Origin: Paraburkholderia saeva
Lineage (GTDB): Bacteria > Pseudomonadota > Gammaproteobacteria > Burkholderiales > Burkholderiaceae
DNA length: 64,000 nucleotides
Assembly (NCBI RefSeq): GCF_907164555.1
Contig: NZ_CAJQZC010000002.1
Location: 1 to 64,000, forward strand
Direction: 5' to 3'
A program made the translations under genes and the position numbers. The notes below the pieces were generated by a model that worked only from the letters and a program-made list of their open reading frames with translations, did not search any database and had not been told where the DNA came from. The stretch's first letter is position 1. Every line of letters starts with the position of its first letter. Positions 8,568-19,960 of this stretch are shown here, piece by piece.

Positions 8568-10984
8568 TGAACAGGCAAACCGATGCATTCATGACTCATT
8601 CCGCCGGCGACACTGAGCCGGTGGCAGTCCCGCCCGCCGTCGGCGCTGCGTTGCCGCACGAATCGGCCGCGCTGCATGTGAGCGGCGAGGCGACCTACAC
8701 CGACGATATCGTCGAACTCCACGGCACGCTGCACGCGGCGCTTGGCTTGTCGCGCCATGCGCATGCACGCATCGTTTCGATGGATCTCGACGCGGTGCGC
8801 ACCGCGCCTGGCGTCGTCGCGGTGCTGACGGCCGCCGATATCCCGGGCGAAAACAACTGTGGCCCGGTGCTGCACGACGACCCGATTCTCGCGGACGGTG
8901 AAGTGCTTTATCTGGGTCAGCCCGTCTTCGCTGTCATCGCCGAAAGCCATGAACTCGCGCGGCGTGCGGCTTCGCTCGCGAGGAGCGATGACGTCGTGCG
9001 GTATGAACCGCTCGAAGCGGTGCTCACACCTGCCGAAGCGAAAGCGGCGAAGCAGTTCGTGCTGCCGCCGCTGCATCTGAAGCGCGGCAGTCCTGAAGCG
9101 AAAATCGCCGCAGCACCGCATCGTATCTCCGGCACGTTCGAAGTGGGCGGACAGGAGCAGTTCTATCTCGAAGGCCAGGTTGCGTACGCGCTGCCGAAGG
9201 AGATGGACGGCATGCTCGTCTACAGTTCGACGCAACATCCGAGCGAGATGCAGCATGTCGTCGCGCATATGCTCGGCTGGCCGACGCACAGCGTCATGTG
9301 CGAATGCCGGCGCATGGGCGGCGGTTTCGGTGGCAAGGAATCGCAGTCCGCGCTCTTCGCGTGCGTTGCCGCGCTCGCGGCGCACAAGCTGCAACGCGCG
9401 GTCAAACTGCGCGCCGATCGCGACGACGACTTCATGATCACCGGCAAGCGTCACGATGCCGTCTACGAATACGAAGCCGGCTTTGATGACAGCGGACGGA
9501 TTCTTGGCGCACGCGTCGAGATCGCGTTACGCGCGGGCTATTCGGCGGATCTGTCGGGCGCGGTCGCGACGCGCGCCGTCTGCCACTTCGACAACGCCTA
9601 TTATCTGTCGGACGTCGAAATCCTCGCGCTCTGCTGCCGGACGAACACCCAGTCGAACACTGCGTTTCGTGGCTTCGGCGGACCACAGGGCGCACTCGTG
9701 ATGGAAGTGATGCTCGACAGCATCGCGCGTCAACTGAAGTGCGATCCGGTCGACGTGCGAACCGCCAACTACTACGGTATCGGCGAGCGCGATGTGACGC
9801 CGTATGGGCAGCGCGTCGAAGACAACGTGATCGCGCCGCTCACCGAAGAACTGCTCGCGACGAGCGACTACCGCACGCGTCGCGACGCCCTTGCCGCGTT
9901 CAACGCGACGAGCCCTGTGCTCAAGCGCGGTATCGCGATGACGCCGCTGAAGTTCGGCATCTCGTTCAACGTGCCGTTCCTGAATCAGGCCGGCGCGCTC
10001 GTGCACGTCTACAAGGACGGCTCCATTCTCGTCAATCACGGCGGCACCGAAATGGGCCAGGGGCTCAACACGAAGGTCGCGCAGGTCGTGGCGAGCGAAC
10101 TTGGCGTTGCGCTCTCGCGCGTGCGCGCGACCGCGACCGATACGTCGAAAGTGGCGAACACGTCGGCGACCGCTGCGTCCACCGGCAGCGATCTGAACGG
10201 CAAGGCCGCCGAAGCCGCCGCGCGCACGATCCGCAACCGGCTTGCCGCACTCGCCGCGCAGCAACTGAACGGCGCCGCCGAAGACGTCACCTTCGCCGAC
10301 GGCATGGTGAGCGTCAACGGCGCATCGATCCCGTTCGCGCAACTGGTCAACGCCGCGTATCTGGCGCGCATCCAGCTGTGGTCCGACGGTTTTTACACGA
10401 CGCCCAAAGTCCATTGGGACGCGAAGACGCTCACCGGTCATCCGTTCTACTATTTCGCGTACGGCGCGGCGGTATCGGAAGTCGTCGTCGATACGCTTAC
10501 CGGTGAATGGAAGCTCGTGCGTGCCGATGTGCTGCACGATGTCGGGCAGTCGATCAATCCTGCCATCGATATCGGACAGGTCGAAGGCGGATTCATCCAG
10601 GGCATGGGCTGGCTCACCACCGAAGAACTCTGGTGGAACCGTGACGGCCGCCTGATGACGCATGCGCCTTCGACGTACAAGATTCCCGCGGTCAACGACA
10701 CGCCGGCGGCATTCAACGTCAAGCTGTATCGCAACGAAAACGCCGAGCCCACCGTATTCCGCTCCAAGGCCGTTGGCGAACCGCCGCTGCTGCTACCGTT
10801 TTCGGTGCTGCTTGCGCTGCGCGATGCGATTGCCGCCGTGGCGCCCGATGCGGACACCGCCCCGCCGCTGCGGGCGCCCGCGACGCCCGAAGCGATACTC
10901 GACGCAGTGGATGCGATGCATCTGTATTTGCAAACGCGTTCGCAGCCGGCCGCAACACCCGCAACGGCCGATTCAACCGCATGA
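8567..10984 (+). CDS. xdhB: Xanthine dehydrogenase molybdopterin-binding large subunit
   Basis: The large subunit binds the molybdenum cofactor and hydroxylates hypoxanthine to xanthine and xanthine to urate. It is about 805 residues. Visible motifs are GQEQFYLEGQ, the Arg loop TAFRGFGGPQGALV, GGTEMGQGLNTK, and the C-terminal catalytic Glu in VGEPPLLLPF. The start is the ATG overlapping the xdhA stop codon; a GTG three bases earlier is possible. Confidence 0.95.
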   Translation: MNRQTDAFMTHSAGDTEPVAVPPAVGAALPHESAALHVSGEATYTDDIVELHGTLHAALGLSRHAHARIVSMDLDAVRTAPGVVAVLTAADIPGENNCGPVLHDDPILADGEVLYLGQPVFAVIAESHELARRAASLARSDDVVRYEPLEAVLTPAEAKAAKQFVLPPLHLKRGSPEAKIAAAPHRISGTFEVGGQEQFYLEGQVAYALPKEMDGMLVYSSTQHPSEMQHVVAHMLGWPTHSVMCECRRMGGGFGGKESQSALFACVAALAAHKLQRAVKLRADRDDDFMITGKRHDAVYEYEAGFDDSGRILGARVEIALRAGYSADLSGAVATRAVCHFDNAYYLSDVEILALCCRTNTQSNTAFRGFGGPQGALVMEVMLDSIARQLKCDPVDVRTANYYGIGERDVTPYGQRVEDNVIAPLTEELLATSDYRTRRDALAAFNATSPVLKRGIAMTPLKFGISFNVPFLNQAGALVHVYKDGSILVNHGGTEMGQGLNTKVAQVVASELGVALSRVRATATDTSKVANTSATAASTGSDLNGKAAEAAARTIRNRLAALAAQQLNGAAEDVTFADGMVSVNGASIPFAQLVNAAYLARIQLWSDGFYTTPKVHWDAKTLTGHPFYYFAYGAAVSEVVVDTLTGEWKLVRADVLHDVGQSINPAIDIGQVEGGFIQGMGWLTTEELWWNRDGRLMTHAPSTYKIPAVNDTPAAFNVKLYRNENAEPTVFRSKAVGEPPLLLPFSVLLALRDAIAAVAPDADTAPPLRAPATPEAILDAVDAMHLYLQTRSQPAATPATADSTA

Positions 10985-11099
10985 CGCATTGAAGACGCGC
11001 TCGCCGCGCACATAACGCGCGGTGAGCGCGACGTAGCGACTTAGCGACGATCAACTGGCTTTACGGCGATCCCGTGAGGCCCTGTATGGAGAATGACGG

Positions 11100-12107
11100 A
11101 TGCAAACCTGGCTGCCCGATCTGCAACAGCTGCTCGCTCATGGCGATGCCGTCGTGCTCGTGACGGTCGCGCGCGCCGAGGGTTCCGCGCCGCGCGATGC
11201 CGGCACCAAGATGATCGTCACGCGCGATTCCGCGAAGCATACGATCGGCGGCGGACATCTGGAATGGAAGGCGATCGAGACCGCGCGTCAGGTGCTCAAG
11301 GACGGCATGCGCACGCCCCATCTGCGCAGGCTCGAACGCTTCGCGCTGGGCCCGAGCCTCGGACAATGCTGTGGCGGAGCGGTGGTGCTCGCGTTCGAAC
11401 GGCTCGACGTCGGCGATCTTGGCTGGGTGACGTCGCTTGCGAGACGCAATGCTGCCGGCCAGTCGACCGTACGTAGCGTATCATTCGGCCCCGCTCCGGA
11501 TGCCGTGATGCTGTCCGATCCGGAACCCGGCGTCGAAGGCGCCGACTGTCTGCTGTGGGATGGCGCCGGTTTCGACGAAAGCGGCGCGCTGCTTACCGAG
11601 ACGATCGCGCCGCGCGACTTCGCCGTCGTGCTGTTTGGCGCGGGGCACGTCGGTGCCGCGCTCGTGCGCGTGCTCGCGACGCTGCCGTGCCACGTGCTAT
11701 GGGTCGACGAACGGGACGCGCAGTTTCCGCCGCGCGAAACGCTTAACGCGCCGAACCTCACGATCGACGCGAACGATGCGCCCGACGAAGCTGTCGACCG
11801 CGCCGCGCCGAACACGTACTTCATCGTGATGACGCACGATCATCGCGTCGACCTGGCGCTTGCCGAGCGCATCCTGCAACGCGGCGACTTTGCGTTCTTC
11901 GGCATGATCGGCTCGCATTCGAAGCGCAAGCAGTTCGAGCACAGGCTTGCCGCGCGCGGCATCGATCCTTCTCAGATTGCGCGGATGAAATGCCCGCTTG
12001 GCGTGGACGGCATCATCGACAAGTCGCCGGAGATCATCGCGATTTCAGCTGCGGCGCAATTGCTCCAGGCCGTCGAAGCGCATGCCGGCACGGCGCAAAC
12101 GGCTTGA
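11100..12107 (+). CDS. xdhC: Xanthine dehydrogenase accessory protein XdhC
   Basis: XdhC binds and sulfurates the molybdenum cofactor and delivers it to XdhB. The 335-residue product has the N-terminal XdhC/CoxI domain (APRDAGTKMIVTRD; LGQCCGGAVVLAF, with paired cysteines) and a C-terminal Rossmann-like domain starting VVLFGAGHVGAALVRVL. It lies 115 bp after xdhB in the same direction, the usual xdhABC order. Confidence 0.93.
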   Translation: MQTWLPDLQQLLAHGDAVVLVTVARAEGSAPRDAGTKMIVTRDSAKHTIGGGHLEWKAIETARQVLKDGMRTPHLRRLERFALGPSLGQCCGGAVVLAFERLDVGDLGWVTSLARRNAAGQSTVRSVSFGPAPDAVMLSDPEPGVEGADCLLWDGAGFDESGALLTETIAPRDFAVVLFGAGHVGAALVRVLATLPCHVLWVDERDAQFPPRETLNAPNLTIDANDAPDEAVDRAAPNTYFIVMTHDHRVDLALAERILQRGDFAFFGMIGSHSKRKQFEHRLAARGIDPSQIARMKCPLGVDGIIDKSPEIIAISAAAQLLQAVEAHAGTAQTA

Positions 12108-12165
12108 AGACAGCAGCAGGACCAGACCCGCGACATAAGGAGCGACGGATGCTCCATAGACATAA

Positions 12166-13209
<1,044 letters not shown>

Positions 13210-13321
13210 CGCACGCGCGTGACATCGAACGTGCGATTTCGACCTTGAAACCTGATAACAAGAGCCGGCAGTCAAGCCGGCCTTGAGACTTTGGATTCCC
13301 TATGATGGAGACGGTTCTTTC

Positions 13322-14653
13322 ATGACTCAAACGGCTTACCGCGCACAACTGCTGACCTTCAATGGCGATCCTGCGCAATCGTCCAACGCGGCGGTCTTCA
13401 ATGAAGACGGTCTTCTGATCGTCGAGAACGGCCACGTGGTTGCGAGCGGCCCGTATGCGGCGCTATCGAAGCAGTTCGCGCCGGGCGCACATGTGACCGA
13501 GATGCGCGACAAGCTGATCGTGCCCGGGTTTATCGATACGCACATTCACTATCCGCAGACCGACATGATTGCGTCGCCCGCGCCGGGTTTGCTGCCGTGG
13601 CTAAACACCTACACGTTTCCGACGGAGCGACGCTTCGAGGACCCGGCGTATGCGCGCGACACCGCGAGCTTTTTCGTCGACGAGCTGCTTGCCTGCGGAA
13701 CGACGACGGCGCTTGTGTACTGCACTGTGCACAAGCAGTCTGCGGACGCGCTTTTTGCCGAAAGCGAAGCGCGGAACTTGCGGATGGTGGCGGGCAAGGT
13801 GTTGATGGATCGCAACTGCCCCGAGTTTTTGCGTGACACGGCGCAATCCGGTTACGACGACAGCGCCGAGCTGATTGGCCGCTGGCATAACCGTGGACGC
13901 CAGATGTACGCGTTGACGCCGCGCTTCGCGCCGACTTCGACTGAAGCGCAACTGGAAGCGTGTGGCGTGCTCGCGCGCGAGCATCAGGATGTGTTTATCC
14001 AGAGTCACGTTGCCGAGAATACGGACGAAGTGAAGTGGGTGGCCGACCTGTTCCCGGGGCATCGCAGCTATCTGGACATTTACGACCACTACGGGTTGCT
14101 GCGTCGTCGGGCGGTGTACGGGCACTGCATCTATCTCGATGGCGAGGATCGTCGCCGGATGGCGGAGACAGGCGCGGTGGCCTCGCATTGTCCGACGTCG
14201 AATCTGTTCCTTGGCAGCGGGCTGTTCGATTTCGATGCAGCGGGTGAGGCGGGCATGCCGGTGGCACTGGCGACGGATGTAGGGGGTGGCACGTCGTTCT
14301 CGATGCTGCAGACGATGAATGAGGCGCACAAGGTTGCACGGCTGAACGGGCATCATCTGACCGCTACGCGGATGTTCTGGCTGGCTACGGCTGGCGCGGC
14401 CGAGGCGCTGGATCTTGGCGACAAGGTCGGGACGCTGGCCGCGGGCAGTGAAGCGGATTTTGTGGTGCTCGATCCGGCTGGGACGCCGTTGCTCGCGCGG
14501 CGGAATGCCCGGTGTGAGTCGCTGGAAGAGTTGTTGTTCTCGTTCGCTCTTTTAGGCGATGACCGCGCTGTGTTTGAAACTTATTCGGCTGGGGTGAGGG
14601 TTCATCAGCGATATGCACAACGGGGGGCGGTTGCTCCTTGCGTCGCGGCTTGA
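13322..14653 (+). CDS. guaD: Guanine deaminase
   Basis: GuaD converts guanine to xanthine, the substrate of the XdhAB complex upstream. The 443-residue amidohydrolase has the zinc motif FIDTHIHYPQTD and the guanine deaminase hallmarks LLPWLNTYTFPTE and DRNCPEFLRD. Later metal and active-site residues sit in SHVAENTDEVKW, YGHCIYL and LATDVGGGTSFSML. The ATG at 13322 is preferred; the frame extends 13 implausible codons upstream. It is the last gene of the purine block. Confidence 0.94.
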   Translation: MTQTAYRAQLLTFNGDPAQSSNAAVFNEDGLLIVENGHVVASGPYAALSKQFAPGAHVTEMRDKLIVPGFIDTHIHYPQTDMIASPAPGLLPWLNTYTFPTERRFEDPAYARDTASFFVDELLACGTTTALVYCTVHKQSADALFAESEARNLRMVAGKVLMDRNCPEFLRDTAQSGYDDSAELIGRWHNRGRQMYALTPRFAPTSTEAQLEACGVLAREHQDVFIQSHVAENTDEVKWVADLFPGHRSYLDIYDHYGLLRRRAVYGHCIYLDGEDRRRMAETGAVASHCPTSNLFLGSGLFDFDAAGEAGMPVALATDVGGGTSFSMLQTMNEAHKVARLNGHHLTATRMFWLATAGAAEALDLGDKVGTLAAGSEADFVVLDPAGTPLLARRNARCESLEELLFSFALLGDDRAVFETYSAGVRVHQRYAQRGAVAPCVAA

Positions 14654-14663
14654 TTCTTTTTTT

Positions 14664-15515
14664 CGTGCCGAAGGTGTTTCTTCTTTGGCCTTTCCTTGTT
14701 TTGCTTTTGGTCTATTAGCGTTGCCCCTTTGACGGGGCGGCATTTCGGGTTTTTCGTGCCGAAGCTGTTTCTCTGTTTTGGCCTTTCCTTGTATTCGCGT
14801 CGGTCTATTGGCGTTGCCCCTGTGCGGGGCGGCACTTACTTTTCTTTGTCCCCCAAGGGGACTTCCTTCGGGGCGTCTTCCAAAGAAAAGTAAGCAAAAG
14901 AAAGGCGCTTCGAAAACTCACTTCTTCGAGGTGTGTCATTTTCGGGGAATGGCAACCCATGAAGTGTCGCCCCCACACCTCATGGGACATAGGTCCCCGC
15001 GCGATCCCAGCCCACGCGCATTCCACCTTGGTGACAAGGCTGTCATCCACCCGACTCCGCGCTGCGCGCGTCGCCGACCGGCATAACCCCGCCGGCAGCT
15101 CTCACTCCCCCACAACGCACCTGCTTTGTACCCGGACCCGTCGCTGCGATCGCAATGATCCGCGGCCCTGCGCACGCGGCGCCGAGCGGCCGCACCGCGA
15201 CGCACGAAGTGCGGAGTGGGATGGATGAGCCCTGTGTCACGGCTGGTGCTGTGCGGGGGATCAGATCGCGTGCGGACCCGCGCGGGGTGACGCGCGAGGG
15301 CGACATCTCACGGGTTGCCATTCCCCGCGAGTGACACACCAGGAAAAGATGAGTTTTCGAAGCGCCTTTCTTTTGCTTACTTTTCTTTGGAAGACGCCCC
15401 GAAGGAAGTCCCCTTGGGGGACAAAGAAAAGTAAGTGCCGCCCCGCACAGGAGCAACGCCAATAGACCAAAAGCAAAACAAGGAAAGGCCAAAGCAAAGA
15501 AACAGCATCGGCACG
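14664..15515. repeat. Intergenic repeat with direct and long inverted copies
   Basis: An 80-bp unit (starting CGTGCCGA, containing GGCCTTTCCTTG, ending GGGGCGGCA) occurs twice directly at 14664-14742 and 14755-14834 and once inverted at 15436-15515. From the second direct copy inward the arms stay nearly identical for at least 120 bp and recognisably similar for about 200 bp (14755 to about 15000, against about 15260 to 15515). Each arm also has an internal stem (CTTACTTTTCTTTG/CAAAGAAAAGTAAG). No transposase is present. It fills the whole gap between guaD and the flavin oxidoreductase, and small ORFs in it are by-products. Confidence 0.85.
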
Positions 15516-15532
15516 AAAAAAACCCGGAACAA

Positions 15533-16789
15533 TCAGGTTTGGGAACAAACCTCATACAGTGTATTGAGCCGCCGCACAGGATCAGCGACATAAGGATTAC
15601 TCTCATCCCATGCATAGCCAGCGAGCACAGCGCTGATCATCCTCCGGATGGATTCCGTCTGATGAGGATAAAAAATAATGTCCTGAAGCTCACCGCTGTA
15701 CCACCGTTCAACAAACGCGCGGAACGTATCGATCCCCTTGCGCAACGGCACGTCATACTCCCGCTGCCAGTCGACAGTCTCACCATCAAACGCGCGCAAC
15801 AACACCTGAACAGCAAGATGCGCCGACCGCATCGCAATCGTCACGCCCGATGAAAACACGGGATCGAGAAACTCCCCGGCATTACCCAGCAACGCGTACC
15901 CCGCACCATGCAACTGCTCGACGTTCGCCGAATAACCGCCGATATGCCGCACCGGCATCAAAAACGGCGCGTCGCCAATCAAGCGCGCAAGCGTAGGCTC
16001 CTCGCGGATCAACTCGCGTAACCGCGCATCACGCACTTCCTCGGGTGCGTCGAGGAACGCCGCCTCCGCCACGCATCCCACCGACGAGCGGCCGCCCGCA
16101 AGTGGAATCATCCAGTACCACACGTCGCGATGCCCCGGATGAACCGCAACCGTGATCTTGTTGCGATCCGTCGCGCCAAACGGAATCCCGTCCTGAACGT
16201 GCGTGAAAATCGCGGCCCGCGTCGGCATCCGCGTCGGTGACTCAAGATTCAACAGCCGCGGCAAGACGCGCCCAAAGCCGCTGGCGTCCAGTACAAACCG
16301 CGCATGCACCCTGTACGCGTGGCCCGCTTCGTCTTCGACATCGAGGACCGGCGCATCGCCCGTCTGCATCGTACGCACAGCGTGCCCAAAACGCACTTCC
16401 GCGCCCGCCTTCGTGGCGCAGCCAATCAGCAGATTGTCGAACGTGCCCCGTTCGACCTGATACGTCGTGCCCCATCCCGCCGTGTGCTTGTCACGGAAAT
16501 CGAACGCGGATACGCGATCGCCCGAGATGAAATGCGCGCCGTTCTTGTACTGAAACCCTGCCTCGACGACGGCCTGCAACATGCCCGCCTCTTCGAGATA
16601 CTCCATGCTCTGCGGCAACAGGCTCTCGCCGATCGAAAACCGCGGAAAATGCTGGCGCTCGAGCACGAGCACGGAGCGCCCGGCCTTACGCAGCAACGCC
16701 GCAGCAACCGCGCCCGCCGGCCCCGCGCCAATGATCGCGACATCCACCGCGTCGCCCGCCGTCGTTTCAGTTTCAGTGTTCGTATTCAA
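15533..16789 (-). CDS. FAD-dependent oxidoreductase of the tryptophan halogenase/geranylgeranyl reductase type (APE cluster)
   Basis: The 418-residue protein opens with a Rossmann FAD-binding motif, IIGAGPAGAVAAALL (Gly21, 23, 26). It has the family segment FSIGESLLPQSMEYLEEAG and a second FAD motif region around GYALLGNAGEFLDPVFSSG. Flavoproteins of this kind are common in aryl polyene and related pigment clusters, where they are thought to modify the aryl head or the polyene; the exact reaction is not shown by the sequence. The halogenase-specific WxWxIP motif is not seen; the nearest stretch is DVWYWMIPL. It is transcribed away from the methyltransferase gene and ends at the repeat region. 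Confidence 0.85.
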   Translation of the reverse strand: MNTNTETETTAGDAVDVAIIGAGPAGAVAAALLRKAGRSVLVLERQHFPRFSIGESLLPQSMEYLEEAGMLQAVVEAGFQYKNGAHFISGDRVSAFDFRDKHTAGWGTTYQVERGTFDNLLIGCATKAGAEVRFGHAVRTMQTGDAPVLDVEDEAGHAYRVHARFVLDASGFGRVLPRLLNLESPTRMPTRAAIFTHVQDGIPFGATDRNKITVAVHPGHRDVWYWMIPLAGGRSSVGCVAEAAFLDAPEEVRDARLRELIREEPTLARLIGDAPFLMPVRHIGGYSANVEQLHGAGYALLGNAGEFLDPVFSSGVTIAMRSAHLAVQVLLRAFDGETVDWQREYDVPLRKGIDTFRAFVERWYSGELQDIIFYPHQTESIRRMISAVLAGYAWDESNPYVADPVRRLNTLYEVCSQT

Positions 16790-16933
16790 AGCCGCCCTCT
16801 TCTGGAAATTCGCGGTTGCTCACCGCAGCCGCTCCCTCTATCCGCCATGCCCTCACGCGCCGTCGGCTTCCAATTACAATGACGCGCAGATCAATCGATC
16901 GACCATTACATTACATCGCGACGAGGAGACCAC

Positions 16934-17659
16934 ATGTCGCCAACCGAAACATCCCGCGTGCCGTACGTGCCGGAAACGGCCTTCGGCATCTGGTTCCTGC
17001 GTACCCACATCTGGGAACACCACGTACTGCGCGTCGCGATCGACGACCTCAAGCGCCTGATCGATACGCCCCTGCCCGCTGCGCCCGTCATCGTCGATAC
17101 AGGTTGCGGCCAGGGCATTTCGTTTCGCCTGCTCGCCGAAGCGTTCAGGCCGGCACGCATCGTCGGCATCGACTTTCATGAGCCGTCGCTCGCGCTCGCC
17201 CGACATGCAGCACGCGCCTGCCCGCCGCACGTAGCCGTCGACATCATGCACGGCGACTGCGCCAGTCTGCCCGTGCCCGACGCCAGCGCCGACATTGTGT
17301 TCTGCCATCAGACGTTCCATCACCTCGTCGAGCAGGAACGCGCGCTGACAGAATTCCGTCGCGTGCTGAAACCGGGTGGCGTGCTGCTCTTCGCCGAATC
17401 GACCGATGCGTACATCAAATCGTGGGTCATCCGTTTGCTGTTCCGACATCCGATGCACGTGCAGAAAAGCGCTGACGGTTACCTCGACATGATCCGCCAC
17501 GCCGGTTTCGCATTCGGCGAACGCAACGTCTCACTGCCTTATCTCTGGTGGAGTCGCGCCAAAGACTTCGGTCTCTTCGAACGGCTCGGCCTGCATCATC
17601 CGCAACCCGGCAGGCGCCGCGAAACGCTGGTCAATGTGGCAGCAATCCGCACGCCCTGA
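16934..17659 (+). CDS. Class I SAM-dependent methyltransferase (APE cluster)
   Basis: This 241-residue enzyme has a SAM-binding motif I, VIVDTGCGQG (residues 52-61), motif II VGIDFHEPSLALA and the post-motif FRRVLKPGGVLLF. An ATG with the upstream purine stretch GAGGAGA marks the start. Aryl polyene clusters usually carry a methyltransferase that decorates the aryl head group, and I infer that role. It is the only plus-strand gene in the cluster, divergent from the flavin oxidoreductase with 144 bp between them, and converges on the small secreted protein genes. Confidence 0.85.
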   Translation: MSPTETSRVPYVPETAFGIWFLRTHIWEHHVLRVAIDDLKRLIDTPLPAAPVIVDTGCGQGISFRLLAEAFRPARIVGIDFHEPSLALARHAARACPPHVAVDIMHGDCASLPVPDASADIVFCHQTFHHLVEQERALTEFRRVLKPGGVLLFAESTDAYIKSWVIRLLFRHPMHVQKSADGYLDMIRHAGFAFGERNVSLPYLWWSRAKDFGLFERLGLHHPQPGRRRETLVNVAAIRTP

Positions 17660-17727
17660 CGCCTTGACGCCGCTCAGGCGTGGCAGCGCGACAAAAGCCA
17701 CGCTGCCACGTCGACCACCTGGTGCAC

Positions 17728-18168
17728 TTACTTCTTCAACGTCACCACGTCGCCCTTCAGCGCAACACCCGCCACCACGGCACCCGCGCCGCATGTGTAT
17801 TCGGTCGCACTCGCGCGCTCTTCATTCTTGTAGTTGCTCCTGATGTTGATGACCGCGTTACCGCCTTCCTTGCGCGCACGCTCCTGCAACTCGATCACAG
17901 CTGACAGAAACACGTGCTGGCACGCGACGTCATCGCTCTTGCCGAACGCATTGGTCTTCTTGTTGGTCGCGAACTCGCCGAACGACTTCACGACTGCCGG
18001 ATGCGTCTGGCCCGCGAAATACAGTGGAATGTCGTCACCGACCTTGCCCGGCTCGCTCTTCATTGCGACGTCAACCGGAAAGTAGTGCACGGTGTCGCGC
18101 GCGAACGCGTGGCCCGTCATCAGCGATGCGAAGACTGCAGCAAACATCAAATGGCGTTTCATCATCAT
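17728..18168 (-). CDS. Small secreted protein, paralogue of the upstream gene (end of APE operon)
   Basis: The product is about 146 residues with a Sec signal peptide (KRHLMFAAVFASLMTGHAFA). Three ATGs in a row make the exact start uncertain by one or two codons. The mature part has two cysteines (VACQHVF and ATEYTCGAG) and ends ALKGDVVTLKK. It resembles its upstream neighbour over the C-terminal half (GGNAVINIRSNY against HANAIIHIRTSF; SATEYTCG against SATDFTCG). Proteins like this are sometimes misnamed 'excinuclease subunit' in databases; nothing here suggests DNA repair. Function unknown, with a periplasmic role in pigment handling inferred from position. Confidence 0.75.
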   Translation of the reverse strand: MMMKRHLMFAAVFASLMTGHAFARDTVHYFPVDVAMKSEPGKVGDDIPLYFAGQTHPAVVKSFGEFATNKKTNAFGKSDDVACQHVFLSAVIELQERARKEGGNAVINIRSNYKNEERASATEYTCGAGAVVAGVALKGDVVTLKK

Positions 18169-18180
18169 GTTCCCCGTTTA

Positions 18181-18675
18181 TCAGTTGGTTTCGAGTACAA
18201 CAGCATCGCCGCGCAGACGCAGCGCGGCAGCAGAACCACTCACGCCACACGTGAAATCCGTCGCCGACGAAGTTTCGGTGGTATGAAAACTCGTGCGGAT
18301 ATGGATGATCGCGTTCGCGTGGTGGTCATGCGCATACGTGCGCAACCTGTCGACCGCCTCAATCAGCGCGCGATTGCACGCGGTCGTTTGATCGTCGGTC
18401 CTGCGCGCAATGCGCGCGGACTCCGATGCGTCGCCGAGCTGGCTCCGCACCGCCGGATGTGCTTCGTCACCGAAGAACAACGCAATCTCGGCGCCCGACT
18501 GCGGCTGCGCGACGACCTGAGTGTGAATTCCCGATGTGGTCTGCGCGGGCGCCGCCTGCCCGAGCGCGGCCTGCAGCGGCAACTGCTTCACTTCGGTGCC
18601 AGCCTGCGCGGTCTGGCACAAAGCCGCAAACGCGACCGCCACGACCAAAGCACCCTGCGTGTAACGCATCTTCAT
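18181..18675 (-). CDS. Small secreted protein, first of a paralogous pair (APE operon)
   Basis: This 164-residue protein starts at the ATG at 18675; the longer frame overlaps the upstream ketosynthase. A signal peptide (KMRYTQGALVVAVAFAALCQTAQA) is followed by a linker and a domain with two conserved cysteines (TTACNRAL and TDFTCGVS) shared with the downstream gene. It lies 37 bp after the last ketosynthase and 12 bp before its paralogue, so it is probably co-transcribed. The cysteine pair suggests a disulfide, fitting a periplasmic location. No function is recognised. Confidence 0.75.
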   Translation of the reverse strand: MKMRYTQGALVVAVAFAALCQTAQAGTEVKQLPLQAALGQAAPAQTTSGIHTQVVAQPQSGAEIALFFGDEAHPAVRSQLGDASESARIARRTDDQTTACNRALIEAVDRLRTYAHDHHANAIIHIRTSFHTTETSSATDFTCGVSGSAAALRLRGDAVVLETN

Positions 18676-18712
18676 TGTTATTGCCCTCGTGATGGTTTGT
18701 TTTTCTTGTACT

Positions 18713-19956
<1,244 letters not shown>

Positions 19957-19960
<4 letters not shown>

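Noticed and set aside
14696-15350. Several 65-190 codon frames in the repeat region
   Set aside because: They translate the repeat units in different frames and have no start signals or recognisable domains.
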